64,000 bases of DNA. It comes from Flaccisagitta enflata (Eukaryota; Chaetognatha; Sagittoidea; Aphragmophora). A program made the position numbers and the translations under genes. The notes beneath the pieces were generated by a model, which was not told where the DNA came from, searched no databases, and saw only the letters and a program-made list of their open reading frames with translations. The stretch spans positions 79,608,001 to 79,672,000 of the forward strand of contig OZ231126.1 of assembly GCA_965153355.1 (NCBI GenBank). Direction: 5' to 3'. Within the stretch, counting starts at the first letter, position 1. Every line of letters begins with the position of its first letter. Below are positions 36,240 through 47,663 of this stretch, one piece after another.

Positions 36240-36510
36240 CCTCAAGTAGAGATTCTAATCCATATCGGATAAAAGATACCGATTTTTTCAAAAACTCTTA
36301 TATCTCACACTACTTTCTAACAACCAATTCAAGGTGAGATTGACATTACAGTAGGTTTTTTTGCAGTTTTGCCAAGCTCATATGTGTACAATACAAGAAC
36401 CAGCGAGAGGGAACTCTTTCCTGGAGCGCTTCTTGAAAAAAATTGATTTTTCACCTACAGGAAAGGTGGTGGGAATACAGATTCTTGTGAGTTTTATTGA
36501 CTCAATTTTT
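36240..36510. repeat. dispersed repeat shared with the palindrome at 62.1-62.7 kb
   Basis: AGGGTGAGATTGACA-like start, CTACAGGAAAGGTGGTGG and CAGATTCTTGTGAGTT occur here once, and in both arms of 62108-62703. Confidence 0.7.
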
Positions 36511-37170
36511 GTCCGCGACGGAATACCATTCTGACGCGGACTATAATTCGAGGCGGGTGGGTGTCGTCGTCGTCGTTGTCGTTGTCGCTGTCCACACTTT
36601 TAAAGATGGGCTAACTTTTGAACGCCTTGACTGATTTGCTTCATATTTGGATGGAAGTTGTACTAGGGTAAGCCGCTTTGCATCCTATGCGTATGTTATT
36701 ATCCGCCCCACCCAACCGGCCCAACCAGCCTACCAGCCTAAAAGTGAAAAACGTGCATAACTTTGGCATTTTTCAACCGATGTAGTCTATAAATGGAAGG
36801 ACTCAACATATGTAATTGAATTGTAAAGATTTTAGCATGCTAACCAGCCAAACTGGCCTACGACCCAACTAGCCTACCAGCCAAAAAGTGAAAAACATGC
36901 ATAACTTCAGCATTTTTCAATGGATTTGGTTAAAACTTGGTATGTTGTCTCTAAATGGAAGGACTCAACATATGTACTTGAATTGTAAAGATTTTAGCAT
37001 GCTAACCAGCCATACCGGCCTACCACCCAACCAGCCTACCAGCCAAAAAGTGAAAAACGTGCATAACTTCGGCATTTTTCAACCGATTTGGTTGAAACTT
37101 GGTATGTAGTCTCTAAATGGAAGGACTCAACATACGTATTTGAATTGTAAAGATTTTAGCATACTAACCA
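36511..37170 (+). mobile_element. hairpin start plus tandem 165-bp units
   Basis: Same layout as 19751-20600: hairpin GTCCGCGACGGAAT...CGCGGAC, a short GTCGTC/GTTGTC tract, then about three units with GGAAGGACTCAACATATG and GGTTGAAACTTGGTATGTAG. Confidence 0.65.
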
Positions 37171-37171
37171 G

Positions 37172-37585
37172 CCAAACCGAAATTGAAATTGAAATTGAAA
37201 TGTATTGGACATCACCCTCAGGCGTCTTATGGACACCCCTTGAGGAAATTACAGCAGGCAGATTACAATCATCAGGATTACATTGACACACTACTCGCGT
37301 TTCAACGGGAATAATGATAATAATGAGAATATCCAGCTACATCAATGTGTACATTTAAAAACTTCAATAGTATCCACGGTAAGATCCAGCTACATCAATG
37401 TATATAGTAAGATTCCAGCGACATCTAGGTAACAAAATCGAAATAGTTATCGATAAGAGGAAATCAGCTATCTAAAATAGGTCATTTAGGTTTAGTGGTT
37501 CTCTTTTCACCCTCTTCCCTGTAATAAAAACGCAGAAAGGCACCAAATCCGAGAAAATCCAAGATCTAACATGACGGACATATCA
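37172..37585. other. unassigned; starts with (GAAATT)n
   Basis: Four GAAATT units at 37177-37200, which could be the tail of a LINE or SINE. CAGCTACATCAATGTRTA occurs twice (37332 and 37386). No gene. Confidence 0.4.
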
Positions 37586-37965
37586 GCGTGGGAAAGAAGG
37601 GGGGGGGGAAGGATGGGAGGGGATAGAGGGGGAGGGGGCGAGGGGGGGGAAAAGGGGGAAGGGGGAGAGATGGGGACGGGCGAGAGAAGGAGGGAGGGGA
37701 CATGGGAAGAGGGAAAAGGGGGTGGGGGGGTGGGGGAGGGGGCTGGGTAGTGGAGGGAGGGGATGAGAGAGGGGGGGTGGGTAGTGGAGGGAGGGGATGA
37801 GAGAGGGGTGGGTGGGAGGGGGGTGGGGGGAAAAGGGAGGGGGGAAAGGGTGTGGGGGAGGGGGGAAGGGGATGGGAGGGGAAGGGAGGGGGGATAGGGG
37901 GACAGGTGGGGAGAGGGGAGGGGGGGGAGTGAAGGGGAGGGGGAAGGGGGTTAGAGAGCAGGGTC
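37586..37965 (+). repeat. G-rich minisatellite
   Basis: About 380 bp of irregular GGGGGAGGG/GTGGGAGG units, including an approximate repeat of GTAGTGGAGGGAGGGGATGA. The many G runs could form quadruplexes. The Gly-rich frame is an artefact. Confidence 0.85.
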
Positions 37966-38097
37966 CGACAAAATTTTTAGCTGCCTACAAGCAAGGTTTT
38001 CTTACCAGCTTTTGCTACAAAAGAATTATAAAACAGTATAGTCTTATAAACTATTACTGGTGTTTTATCTTAATTTCTATTAAACAAATTTTATTTA

Positions 38098-38280
38098 TTA
38101 GTTGCGGACACGCGACTTTATTGGAGGCTTTGTCAGTCCATCCGTGTGTCGATCCATTATGATCGGGTCAAAATGAGATTGATGTGTGGATGTTTGATGC
38201 TCCTGCTCACCCATCTGCAACAATATTGCAAGTCCCAGTCTGTGACCCTGCGTCATTTGTTTATTGGTTTTCATTTTAGT
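38098..38280 (+). mobile_element. hairpin-ended element, divergent copy
   Basis: TTAGTTGCGGACACGCGACT, GGAGGCTTTGTCAGTCCATC, then CTCACCCATCTGCAACAATA and GACCCTGCGTCATTTG. Resembles 9651-9880. Confidence 0.45.
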
Positions 38281-38462
38281 TCAATTTTTCCCCTATGTCC
38301 CTGCTTAGCAGCTTCAAAAAGGGTTTTTGAAGGGGCGGTCGAATTCGATCAAAATAATCTATTTTTTCGTCCATCCGGTGGACGAAATGGTGATGCCTTT
38401 TTTCGCCTGATCGAAACAAAAAGTTGATACGAAATGAGACAATCATAAGGCAGAAGAGCCAA

Positions 38463-39985
38463 TTTTTAGTCGCGTGCACGCGACTCTACAACCCGCTCCG
38501 TCGGTCTGTCGGTCCGTCGGTCGGTCCGTCGGTCGGTCGGTCCGTAACACTTTGCTTTTTTACGTCGTTTTTTGTCATTTTGGGTCGTCTGGAGTTATTT
38601 TGAATCATTTTTTTGGTGTTTTTGAGAATTATTGGTTGTTTTTGGTCATCTTTTATCATTTCTGGTCATTTTTGGTCATTTTTGGTCATTTTGGTCATTT
38701 TGGTCATTTTGGCCATTTTGGTCATTTTGGTCATTTTTGATCACTTTTGATCACTTTTGGTTATTTTTGGTTATTTTTGGTCATTTTTGGTCATTTTTGG
38801 TCATTTTTGGTCATTTCGGTCATTTCGTTCATTTCATTCATTTCGGTCATTTTGGTCATTTTGGTCATTTTTGGTCATTTTTGGTCATTTTGGTCATTTT
38901 GGTCATTTTGGTCATTTTGGTCATTTTGGTCATTTTTGGTCATTTTGGTCATTTTTGGTCATTTCGGTCATTTCGGTCATTTTGGTCATTTTTGGTCATT
39001 TTTGCTCATTTTTGGTCATTTTTGGTCATTTTTGGTCATTTTGGTCATTTTTGGTCATTTTTGGTCATTTTTGGTCATTTTTGGTCATTTTTGGTCATTT
39101 TGGTAACTTTGCATTTTTGCATTGTCTATAGGTGTTGGCTGGTTTAAATCGGCTGGGTTAAATTGGCTGGTTTAAGTCTGCTGGTTTAAGTCTGCTGGTT
39201 TAAGTCTGCTGGTTTAAATTGGCTGGTTTAAGTCAGCTGGTTTAAGTCAGCTGGTTTTAGTCTGCTGGTTTAAGTTGGCTGGTTTAAGTCTGCTGGTTTA
39301 AGTCTGCTGGTTTAAGTCTGCTGGTTCAAGTCTGCTGGTTTGAGTCTGCTGGTTTAAGTCTGCTGGTTTAGGTCTGCTGGTTTAAGTCTGCCAGTTTAAG
39401 TCTGCTGGTTTAAGTCTGCTGGTTTAAGTCTGCTGGTTTAAGTCTGCTGGTTTAGGTCTGCTGGTTTAGGTCTGCTGGTTTAAGTCTGCTGGTTTAAGTC
39501 TGCTGGTTTAAGTCTGCTGATTTTAAGTCTGCTGGTTTAAGTCTGCTGGTTTAAGTCTGGTTTAAGTCTGGTTTAAGTCTTGTTTAAGTCTGCTATAAGT
39601 CTGGTTTAAATCTGTTATAAGTCTGGTTTAAGTCTGGTTTGAGTCTGGTTTGAGTCTGGTTTTAGTCTGGTTTAAGGCTGGTTTGAGTCTGGCTTGAGTC
39701 TGGTTTACGTCTGGTTTAAGTCTGGTTTAAGTCTGGTTTAGGTCTGGTTTAGGTCTGGTTTATGTCTGATTTAGGTCTGGTTTAGGTCTGGTTTAGGTCT
39801 GGTTTAGGTCTGCTTTATGTTCTGGTTTCGGTCTGGTTTAATTTTGGTTTGAGTCTGGTTTGAGTCTGGTTTGAGTCTGGTTTGGGTCTGGCTTAAGTCT
39901 GATTCTCGATAAAAAGATATGATTAGGAGTCAGGCCAGTTCAGTTATTTTTGTCCTGCACGCGACTTATAGGTGTTGGCCTTGTT
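38463..39985 (+). mobile_element. hairpin-ended element, GTCGCG subfamily, 1.5 kb
   Basis: 5' TTTTTAGTCGCGTGCACGCG with a perfect palindromic stem, CTCTACAACCCGCTCCGTCGG, a (GTCS)n tract, GTAACAC; arrays of TTTTGGTCA (38640-39100), GTCTGCTGGTTTAA (39150-39550) and GTCTGGTTTAG (39550-39890); 3' GCACGCGACTTATAGGTGTT then GGCCTTGTTT. Collinear with 15015-16469. Confidence 0.75.
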
Positions 39986-40250
39986 TATTCAACATCAACT
40001 AGTTCGACAAATATTGACCTCACCAGGATTTTCTAATTTGATCCAAAAAGATGCAATTACACTTATCATGTCCCTTGATGCTGTTGCACTTTTTACTTGT
40101 GTCGTAAGATTTTAAGAATTAATTCTCATTTAAATTTTTTTTCCCATAAATAAAGTCAATGCATTTGTAACACAGTAATCATCCCAGGAATCAGATCTTT
40201 CAATCGAAATGGAGCGGCAATGAAATGCTCAAATGCCGCTCTCTCCCTTG

Positions 40251-40400
<150 letters not shown>

Positions 40401-40786
40401 ATCGTCCTCTCCTCGAAAAAATGACCATTTCGATCCAACTTGAAAATCCTGCCCAAAAAACGATTCAAAACAAAGTCGAAACATATCGAAGCTGCTTAGT
40501 CCCTGCCTACAAAATTTGCTTGCTGCCTACAAGCAATGCTTGTGTGCTTGGGTACTTTGTCGTACCCTGTTAGAGAGGGTTGAGGAAGGGGGTGAAGAGA
40601 GGAGGAGAGAGCAAAGATAGAGAAGGGAAAGATAGACAGTAATTAATCGAAGAAATGCAACACTTTTTATAGAAAATCAATGAGATCATCAGGATTTGAT
40701 TATTTGGAAGCTAATTAAAGAGTTGTAAAGTACTCTACTACATTGCGGCAAAGAAAAGGACAAAAGCGCATCGGAGGACTTGGAGC

Positions 40787-41798
40787 TTAAGAAGGTGGTC
40801 CCATGGACACACAACAGTGTTCAACGTTAAAAAAGCATAAATGACACAGATTTTCTACATTTTCAACTCCACAGATTTCTTCCATACTGTTTAATATTGT
40901 ATTTCTACCATTTATCTCCGTGTAGTTACCATATTCAACGACCATATCTTTAGTTAGATTGCAGACATTTAAGAGATTAGCGGCTCATTTAACGGCGAAT
41001 TTTTCAAGTTTGTCCAAAAAAGTGGTACTCATAAAAATTCCCCTTGCAACATCACTATTCATGTGCCTCGGCAAGTCGAAGATTGACTTCAATGAACGAG
41101 TTAAGAAACCCTCTACTTTATTCCACTCATGATTTGGCATATTTAAAAATGCTAAGCAAGAATATTCAAAAGTAGACAAGACAAGTGAATTGAAAAGAGA
41201 CATGATCATTTCTCTATTACAATAACCCAATTTTTTTTTTTAATTTAGCAATTGAGATCACTTTGGGGTAATTTGATTTAATTAAACCATCAATATGCGT
41301 CGACCATTTCCAGTCATTCGTGAAAGTGACCCCTAGGAATTTTATTTTCTTTTTCCATTCTATACGCTCATCCATGAGAAAGAGATCCTTTCTTTCAGCT
41401 CTTACTATTTGATCCCTCGAGTTGCTGAAGGCGATGATGTCAGTCTTTGCGGGGGCTGGATTAAGTCTCTAACGTTTGCACCATCGTTCCAGCTCATCGA
41501 GTCTTCGTTGGAGGATGATGACTGCTTCCAAGGCGTTGTCGCCGATCAACCATGTCGCCGTATTGTCAGCGTAGAGGGACGCGCCTTCGCTCGAGTTGTT
41601 CGTCAACGGGGCGTCAAACAAGTAGAGGGTGTAGAGTGTTGGGGAAAGAATGGCGCCTTGAGGGGCGCCGCTTTCCATCATGATCTCACCGATTTGACGT
41701 TGTTTTCTTCGACGTAGAGTCACCGATTGTCGAGGAAGGAGGAGACGATGCGCATGATTTTTGGCGGGATTGGTTGTCGTCGGAGGCGGTAGCGCATC
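40787..41798 (-). pseudogene. Jockey-like ORF2, C-terminal reverse transcriptase
   Basis: Contains KIMRIVSSFLDNR, the motif B region SGAPQGAILSPTLYTLYLFD and a motif C that reads YADN instead of YADD (41562-41573 on the complement, GAC AAT). Downstream is LVLSTFEYSCLAFLN and further C-terminal sequence. Disruptions: a frameshift near 41722, where the frame changes just after SFLDNR; another between 41469 and 41230; and an in-frame TGA at 40985-40987, after which a frame with VCNLTKDMVVEYGNY and CHLCFFNVEHC continues to a stop at 40787-40789. Loss of the second catalytic aspartate would by itself be expected to inactivate the polymerase. Confidence 0.75.
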
Positions 41799-41806
41799 AC
41801 CTGATG

Positions 41807-42728
41807 TAGGCGGCGATATCAGAGGGGGTTAAAAAGCTCGCTCGAAAAAGATTTTTGGCAGTTTGATTAAAGTGAGGACGCTGAATCAAACTGTGGAAAT
41901 CATAAGTCTTTAGCATTACTCGTTTTGGTGTTTTACAAACTTTTTTTTATAAAAATGGGGAAAAAAAAGTAACACTTATTCTACGACTTCATTCTAAAAC
42001 TCATCTCCACTGACATTTTTTCTAAGTCAGAGTTAACCTTGCAATGTATCATTGCGCCTCAGGGAAGAGAGACAGGCTGACTAAAACCAACAAATAAATA
42101 GACGGACGGATACACAGATGCGCAGACAGTTCATCACTATACCAATGGTGGATCCGACTGCATGCAACAGGCTGTAACAGGCAATTTAGCTCCATAGAAA
42201 AATTGTTTTGGTAAGAGTAAATGCTAATGCCTAACTCACTACAGCATAGTGAAACAGCAATGATGACAAGGAAAATTGCACAATAAAAATCACCCTTACA
42301 TACATCTTCATCCGAGTAAAGAAGTAGATCTAGAAGGAAAAGTGAAATATCTTCCTAACTATTTGGGTGACATCGATGCAAACAAACATGACCATAATAT
42401 ACATGAAATGCTTAAGATTAAAAAAAAATGTAATTGTCTGTGCTTAGGTTGACCTTTATGTCCCCGGACTCTAACTCCAAATGTAAGAACAGAAAATTGT
42501 ATCAAACATCATGTCAGTTAATTCAATACTAAAAATCGGGGTTGCTTTAATCAATTATTATTCCGTTGAGATCCAAAGCAGAATTTCAAGCTCTATCCAT
42601 TGGTGCCACCTCCGAAACTGTAGAGGTCAGCGTTTGGCAATGCCGATGTTATCTTACAGGTAGTTGAATTCGAAATTAGAGCAAAATCAGAACTGTTTCT
42701 CGTGACTAGAAGTTTTATTTCAAGGGCT
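41807..42728. mobile_element. 922-bp insertion in the LINE reverse transcriptase, 8-bp target duplication
   Basis: ACCTGATG is present on both sides (41799-41806 and 42729-42736). Removing the insert and one copy rejoins the reverse-transcriptase frame next to the conserved FVDLEKCFDKLDHQ. The ends (TAGGCGGCG / CAAGGGCT) are not clear inverted repeats. The insert holds a perfect 10-bp inverted repeat CAGTTTGATT...AATCAAACTG around 15 nt (about 41861-41895) and no credible ORF. An 8-bp duplication suggests a hAT or other 8-bp class, but the family is unknown. Confidence 0.6.
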
Positions 42729-42736
42729 ACCTGATG

Positions 42737-43510
42737 ATCCAACTTGTCGAAGCATTTCTCCAGGTCCACAAAAGCGGCGGCGGCGACCTTCTTTGTCTTT
42801 CTGGCGGCCGCGAGTTTCTCGGACAAGCGAAGGAAGCATTCCTGCGTTGATCTTCGTGGACGGAATCCTGCGTGTAACTCGGGAATGATCTTTTTAGTGT
42901 TGTCGGTTATGTCTATACATTTCTTAATTAGTCTTTCTAATAGCTCTCCGACACAACTTAATAAGGAAATGGGGCGATAGTTGGACAAATCATCCCCTTG
43001 TTTTCCCGGCTTAAAAATCATTTTAATTTTGGCCCATTTCCAAACGTCAGGAAAATATCCCACCTGAATGCACGCGTCAAAGATATCGACGAGGGGCTGG
43101 AGGATCTCCTTTGGAAGGTTCTTCAGCGTAGCGTTGTCGATGCCGTCATCACCCGGGGCCGAGTTACTCTTCGACTCTCGAATGAGGTTGATGACTGTGT
43201 CGATGTTGACAACCGACTCGATCATCTCGTCGTCTGTGTCCGGCGTCGGCAGTTGGGGCGTGAGGAGGGATGATGCTGCTTCATTGTCTCTTTTTAATTC
43301 TTCCACCCATTCCTTTTCATCTTCTGCTGGTGGCCGTGGTTGATGGGTAATTTTTAATCTCTGGGCGTGAGTGTTGACAATTTTAGTTATTGTTGTTGTT
43401 ATCACATTGTCTTTTGTTTTTAAGTGGGGGAGGGGGGCGTTACTTCTTTTATTTCTTTCCATTAGCTGGTTGAAGACATTCCATTTCTTTTTACTATCTT
43501 TTGTTGACAA
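42737..43510 (-). pseudogene. Jockey-like ORF2, N-terminal reverse transcriptase
   Basis: Reads NSAPGDDGIDNATLKNLPKE, a fingers region with WKWAKIKMIFKPGK and NYRPISLLSCVGELLERLIK, HAGFRPRRSTQECFLRL, and motif A AAAFVDLEKCFDKLDHQ. The frame runs straight into the 922-bp insertion. A preceding linker (43462-43650) lies in another frame, so there is a frameshift around 43500. Confidence 0.8.
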
Positions 43511-43747
43511 AATAAAATCACCTTTTTTTCATAGTCTTCATATTTGTCTCTTTTCAACTTATTTCTCATCTGTCTTGTCAAATTGTTCATTCTTGCTTTT
43601 AAATGGGAAACATCAACACTATTTTTGTTTATTTCTATCAAGTCAATCAATTTTTTCCGTTCCTTGATAATTTCTCTTGTATCTCTTTTTATTTTGAAAT
43701 TCTTTCTCGGGTTGATCTTTTCTGTCGATGACGATGAAATTTTGGCA

Positions 43748-44665
43748 TCATTGAAAATTTTTTGTTATCTCTTTTATTCTGTCGTCAATCTGCTGGCGGA
43801 TTGACGTGATGTTTGTATTTTCATTTTCCCCTTTTATGATTGTTTTTAACTTTTGACTTCTTTCATTTGTTAATTTTAAATTTCCATTTGTTTTTATCTC
43901 ATTTTTAAATTTCTTCCAGTCTTTTACTAATTTTGTTTTTGATTCTTTTTCTCCTTTGTTTTTGATTTCCAGAAGAACGGGGAAGTGGTCACTTTCTGTC
44001 GCTTCTCCGACGTTAAAGCTGATGATGTCGTTGACGAGGTTGTCGGAGACGATACAAAGGTCAAGGATGTTCCAATTCCCTGTGCTACGGCTGATGAACG
44101 TCGGTTCTGAATTGTTGACAAAATTGAGGCCAAGATTGATAATTTTGTCCACAAGATCTTTGCCTTCGTCAGTAGAAGTTCGACTTCCAAATTCAGGGGC
44201 CGCACAATTAAAATCGCCGACAAGAATCAATTTTCTTTCATTTTTCTCGTTTCTTCCTTTTAATTTTTCAATGAAATTTATATCAACATAGTTTTCAGGG
44301 TGATTATAAATAGAGGCGATTGTTATTCTTTTTCCCTCCGGCGTCATCAATTCAACAATCAGTCCTTCTTTGCTTCTTTGCTTAAATTCAGTTGCAGTCC
44401 ATGTGTTTGGAAAAATAACACATGTTCCACAGGCAAAATGCAATCTTTTTTGGTCATTTTTCAGAATGGTTGAATATCCGGGGAAGTCGATGTTAGAAGT
44501 GTTTTGGCATCTAATGTCATTGAACACTGCGATCACATGGTACTCTTTCTCCAGCTCCGAAATTGCCTCCCTAGTTAGACATTGTTTTTGGGGGTTTCCA
44601 TTACTGTTTTGGCAGTAGACGACGATGTTTTTCCCCCTATTTGTAGCTCGATCTCTTTCATCCAT
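43748..44665 (-). pseudogene. Jockey-like ORF2, AP endonuclease domain
   Basis: ATG at 44665 on the complement. The domain has the N-terminal strand (KNIVVYCQNSNGNPQ), the metal-binding region in an unusual form (HVIAVFNDIRC, where the family usually has QET), VGDFNCAAPEFGSRT, the NWNILDLCIVSD region and the terminal SDHFPVLLEI. It nicks target DNA to prime reverse transcription. The frame ends at 43748 and continues in another frame, so ORF2 is broken here. Codons are A/T-rich compared with the inserted BEL element. Confidence 0.8.
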
Positions 44666-44689
44666 TTTGTAGATTCAAGTCGATTTGCT

Positions 44690-44808
44690 TCATCTTGGAC
44701 CGTTCCTTGCTTGTTGACGAGGCGCTGCGACTTCTGACTGTGGCTTCTCCGTTTGCTTTTGGTTTCCTTCCTCTCTTCTTCTTCTTTTCCTCTTGCGTCC
44801 CCGCTGCG
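44690..44808 (-). pseudogene. Jockey-like ORF1, C-terminal tail beyond the BEL insertion
   Basis: Minus-strand Lys/Arg/Glu-rich coding (GKEEERKETKSKRR-like) that continues ORF1 from 59507 when the BEL element is removed, and overlaps the start of ORF2. Confidence 0.5.
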
Positions 44809-44813
44809 GGCTA
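44809..44813. repeat. BEL target-site duplication, left
   Basis: GGCTA directly outside the LTR; the partner is at 59502-59506. Confidence 0.9.
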
Positions 44814-45437
44814 TGTAAAGAACCGCGTATCATACAATCTCCAACCGTCAAAGTACCTATGCGCTGACGTTGACAATGATGGATAAGTCCGGCAGCCGCT
44901 GCGTCACGGCCGCGCCAATCCTCTCGATGCCACGCCACGCGCTACGCCAACAACGCCAACACCACGAAACCACTAAAGTCATTGGATCCTCATATGGGTG
45001 AGGTCTTTCGTCGTCGCCATCTCAAAATCTTCTATGGTTGAAAGGGGTACAAAAACGCTGAAATAATAGAAAGGAAAGGAAGAGGGGAAAAAGAGAAAAG
45101 AAGTTAACCTAACAACCTATCATCCTAAATAACTCAATAACTCAACAGCATAACGACTACATAACTAAACAACTAGATAATCCAACCGACCAACTGACCA
45201 ACCATCCAAACCGACCAACTAACCAACCAAATAGGTCCAACCAGAACTCACCAGGTAAGGAAACGCACCCCAAGATTGACCAGGAATGAAGAGCGAATAA
45301 CATTACAACTGATAACTAAAGAAAGAGAATCAGCAATAATATAAATTCACAGAATGGGCAACAAACAGGGCGAACTAAAAAGAATATGCAATTACAAATA
45401 ATCACAAAATGGTAAAAATCTAATGCGATATTCCACA
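44814..45437 (-). repeat. BEL 3' LTR
   Basis: 624 bp, beginning TG and ending CA on the coding strand. Appears identical to 58878-59501. Carries the segment complementary to the leader (45252-45315). Confidence 0.93.
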
Positions 45438-45566
45438 GTCCGCCCGTTTGAAGCCCACTTCAAACCAGTCAACCTCAGTCACATTGTCCCACCTCCAAAA
45501 AAAAACGATACCCCCACCTGAAAGTGACGGACGAAGGACGGACGGACGGACAGCGGGAACAGCCCG

Positions 45567-47660
45567 CTAACGCCGGAAACTCGGCGGCGGGCCCCCGCGC
45601 CGCCCGTCACCACCACGATCAGATGAGCGTGAAGGTCTCCACGCAGCAGGGGACGAAGTCGCCAACGGCTCCTCCGCCCGCTCTCCACTACGCGACCGAT
45701 CTCCCGCGTGTCTCATTCCGGAGGCAAACGCCAGCGCGATCTCCATCTCGCGCTCAGAAAAGGTAGACGATGAAGAGGCGAAGGACGAATCCAACAACGA
45801 GGAGGCAGGCGGTCGCGTCGAAGAGGAGGATGACGACGGCCGATCAGGCACGCGGAAGCCGCAGTGCCCCCTCTCCACCCAAGGCCGACCACCGCCACCA
45901 CCACCTCCACCACCACCCCGCGGAAAACCACCGCCCCGCGGAAAACCACCGCCCCCACCACCACGATGGAAGCTGCCACCACTACGATGACCACCACCGC
46001 CCCCGCCACGATGACCACCACCGCCTCCACCATGATGACCACCACCACTACCACGATTGTGACCATCACCAGCCCGACCACCAACCCGGCCAGACCCCTG
46101 CGACGAAGACCGAGCATGGCCACCCCGCCGGATCTGCGCCTGCTGATTCCGGGCATCTCTTAGCGACTTCTCCAGCCGCTCCACCTCCCTTGCAGCCTCC
46201 TCCTCCCGGCGACGACGCTCATCCTCCAAGCGCTGCTGCTCCACAAGACGCTGCTGCTCCTGCTCCCGCCGCCTCTGCTCCTCCGCCAGACGCCGCTGCT
46301 CCTTCTCCTGCTTCAGCCGCTCACTCTCCACGCGCTGAAACTCCTCCAACTTCGCCTTGGCTGCCAACTTCGACCGCTTCCGCCGCTCCGTCCGCCTCAC
46401 TGACTTCTTCCTCTTCTTCTCTTCCTCCAGCAACCGCGCCGCCGCCTGCTCCTCATCCTCCTCCTCCTCCTCCACCGCGCCCCCACCGCCGTCATCCGCC
46501 ACCGGCACCACCGGCACCACCGGCTCCAACGGAGGCATCGCCGGATCCACCTCCGGCACCACCACTTCCCCCTCCACCACTTCCGCGTCAGCCGCCGGCT
46601 GCTCCTCAACATCCCCCAAGTCCTTTTCCTCGAAATACAGTCCATCCATCGCGTCACAAACCAACTGATTTGAGGCCGCAACGCCCTCCTTCAAACCGGG
46701 TCTCTTTGCCATCGACCCAAACAACACCTCTGGCACATAAACCGGCCTTCTATTCCTATGTCCACGATATTGGTCTTTCCAGCTCTTGGCCCCATCCAAC
46801 AGCTCCCGAATGATCCATTGGACCGCCGGGCCACTGCCAGGTGGGCACGCCTTCACCGCCTTGTCCACTTCCCTCAAAAAAATAGTCACTGGGGGCAGCT
46901 CCATAAACACTGACACCCTTTTCACTGGGCAACGACTTGGCCAAACAGACCAGCGGGGGGCCCTATGAGTCTCCTCGTCGTGCCACGACCAAAATTCACA
47001 CTCACCAGGGTCGCTCATAAAAGTTTGCACCGCGTATCTCACACCGTCGGCGTTCTTCGGAGCCCACCAGATCACCGACTCCCCACGGAAGGCCCCCGCT
47101 GCCACTTTCCTCAAATCATCGGGCCTCGCCGCATCGACCACCAAAAAAAAGTCCGGCATACACCCATGCCTCACCACCTGCATAACACACATGTCCTTAT
47201 ATTCGGGATGCACAACCCTATGCAACGCCACCGCCACCTGACGCAACCCACACAAGTCTCTAATTTCCATTGGCATGTCCGTCCAAATGTTCATCCAGGG
47301 GGGAACCACCGGGCCTCCCGTCGAAGGTAAATTCTTCGGGTCAACCCGGCGCCCACCCAACAACACTCCATCCTCCCTAATCACCGCTAGAGTTTCCGCC
47401 GCCATCCCCTCCGGCACCACCTGGCGAAACTCCTTCGCGTACTTCCGCGCATCCACAACCAACTCCTCATCACTGTCACTATCGATATCATCATCACCAC
47501 TACTGACATCACTCGCCCCCTCCTCCTCCTCCTCTTCCCCATCAGCCACCACACCATCATCCACCTTCCGGCCGCAAGCACAGGCCCCCTCACAACTACA
47601 CTCTTCACCACCACCGAGTGCCCCAGCACCACCATCCACTTCCATCTCCAACGCTGACAT
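45567..47660 (-). CDS. BEL accessory ORF, 697 residues, unknown function
   Basis: ATG at 47660 on the complement, stop TAG at 45567-45569, between integrase and the 3' LTR, where some retroelements carry env. No signal peptide or membrane segment is visible, so it is not an obvious envelope. Visible regions: Cys-rich CSCEGACACG (about 20-30), an acidic stretch (40-70), a probably folded segment rich in Trp/Cys/Val (70-335, e.g. PPWMNIWTDMPMEIRDLCGL and WWAPKN), an acidic/Pro linker (340-400), a charged coiled coil (400-510; EEQRRREQEQQRLVEQQRLE), a Gly/His/Arg-rich RGG-like region (527-600) and a Ser-rich tail. The coiled coil plus RGG region suggests self-association and RNA binding, which is inference. 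GC content is high. A good splice acceptor lies 70 nt upstream. A frame on the other strand is its shadow. Confidence 0.85.
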   Translation of the reverse strand: MSALEMEVDGGAGALGGGEECSCEGACACGRKVDDGVVADGEEEEEEGASDVSSGDDDIDSDSDEELVVDARKYAKEFRQVVPEGMAAETLAVIREDGVLLGGRRVDPKNLPSTGGPVVPPWMNIWTDMPMEIRDLCGLRQVAVALHRVVHPEYKDMCVMQVVRHGCMPDFFLVVDAARPDDLRKVAAGAFRGESVIWWAPKNADGVRYAVQTFMSDPGECEFWSWHDEETHRAPRWSVWPSRCPVKRVSVFMELPPVTIFLREVDKAVKACPPGSGPAVQWIIRELLDGAKSWKDQYRGHRNRRPVYVPEVLFGSMAKRPGLKEGVAASNQLVCDAMDGLYFEEKDLGDVEEQPAADAEVVEGEVVVPEVDPAMPPLEPVVPVVPVADDGGGGAVEEEEEDEEQAAARLLEEEKKRKKSVRRTERRKRSKLAAKAKLEEFQRVESERLKQEKEQRRLAEEQRRREQEQQRLVEQQRLEDERRRREEEAAREVERLEKSLRDARNQQAQIRRGGHARSSSQGSGRVGGRAGDGHNRGSGGGHHGGGGGGHRGGGGGGHRSGGSFHRGGGGGGFPRGGGFPRGGGGGGGGGGRPWVERGHCGFRVPDRPSSSSSSTRPPASSLLDSSFASSSSTFSEREMEIALAFASGMRHAGDRSRSGERAEEPLATSSPAAWRPSRSSDRGGDGRRGGPPPSFRR

Positions 47661-47663
47661 CAC

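Noticed and set aside
37797-38162. Gly-rich 121-codon frame
   Set aside because: Product of the G-rich minisatellite without a splice or start context.
38632-39147. Repeated FGHFWSFLVI-type frames that look like transmembrane helices
   Set aside because: Open in several frames because the 9-bp TTTTGGTCA array has no stops. Seen identically at 15.3 and 23.8-24.3 kb.
45770-46813. Plus-strand 347-codon Pro/His/Thr-rich frame
   Set aside because: Antisense shadow of the GC-rich BEL accessory ORF, which has the better composition, position and start.
45567-47660. Accessory ORF as a retroviral-type envelope
   Set aside because: No signal peptide, membrane anchor or fusion-peptide-like segment is visible; the protein is charged, coiled-coil and Gly-rich.
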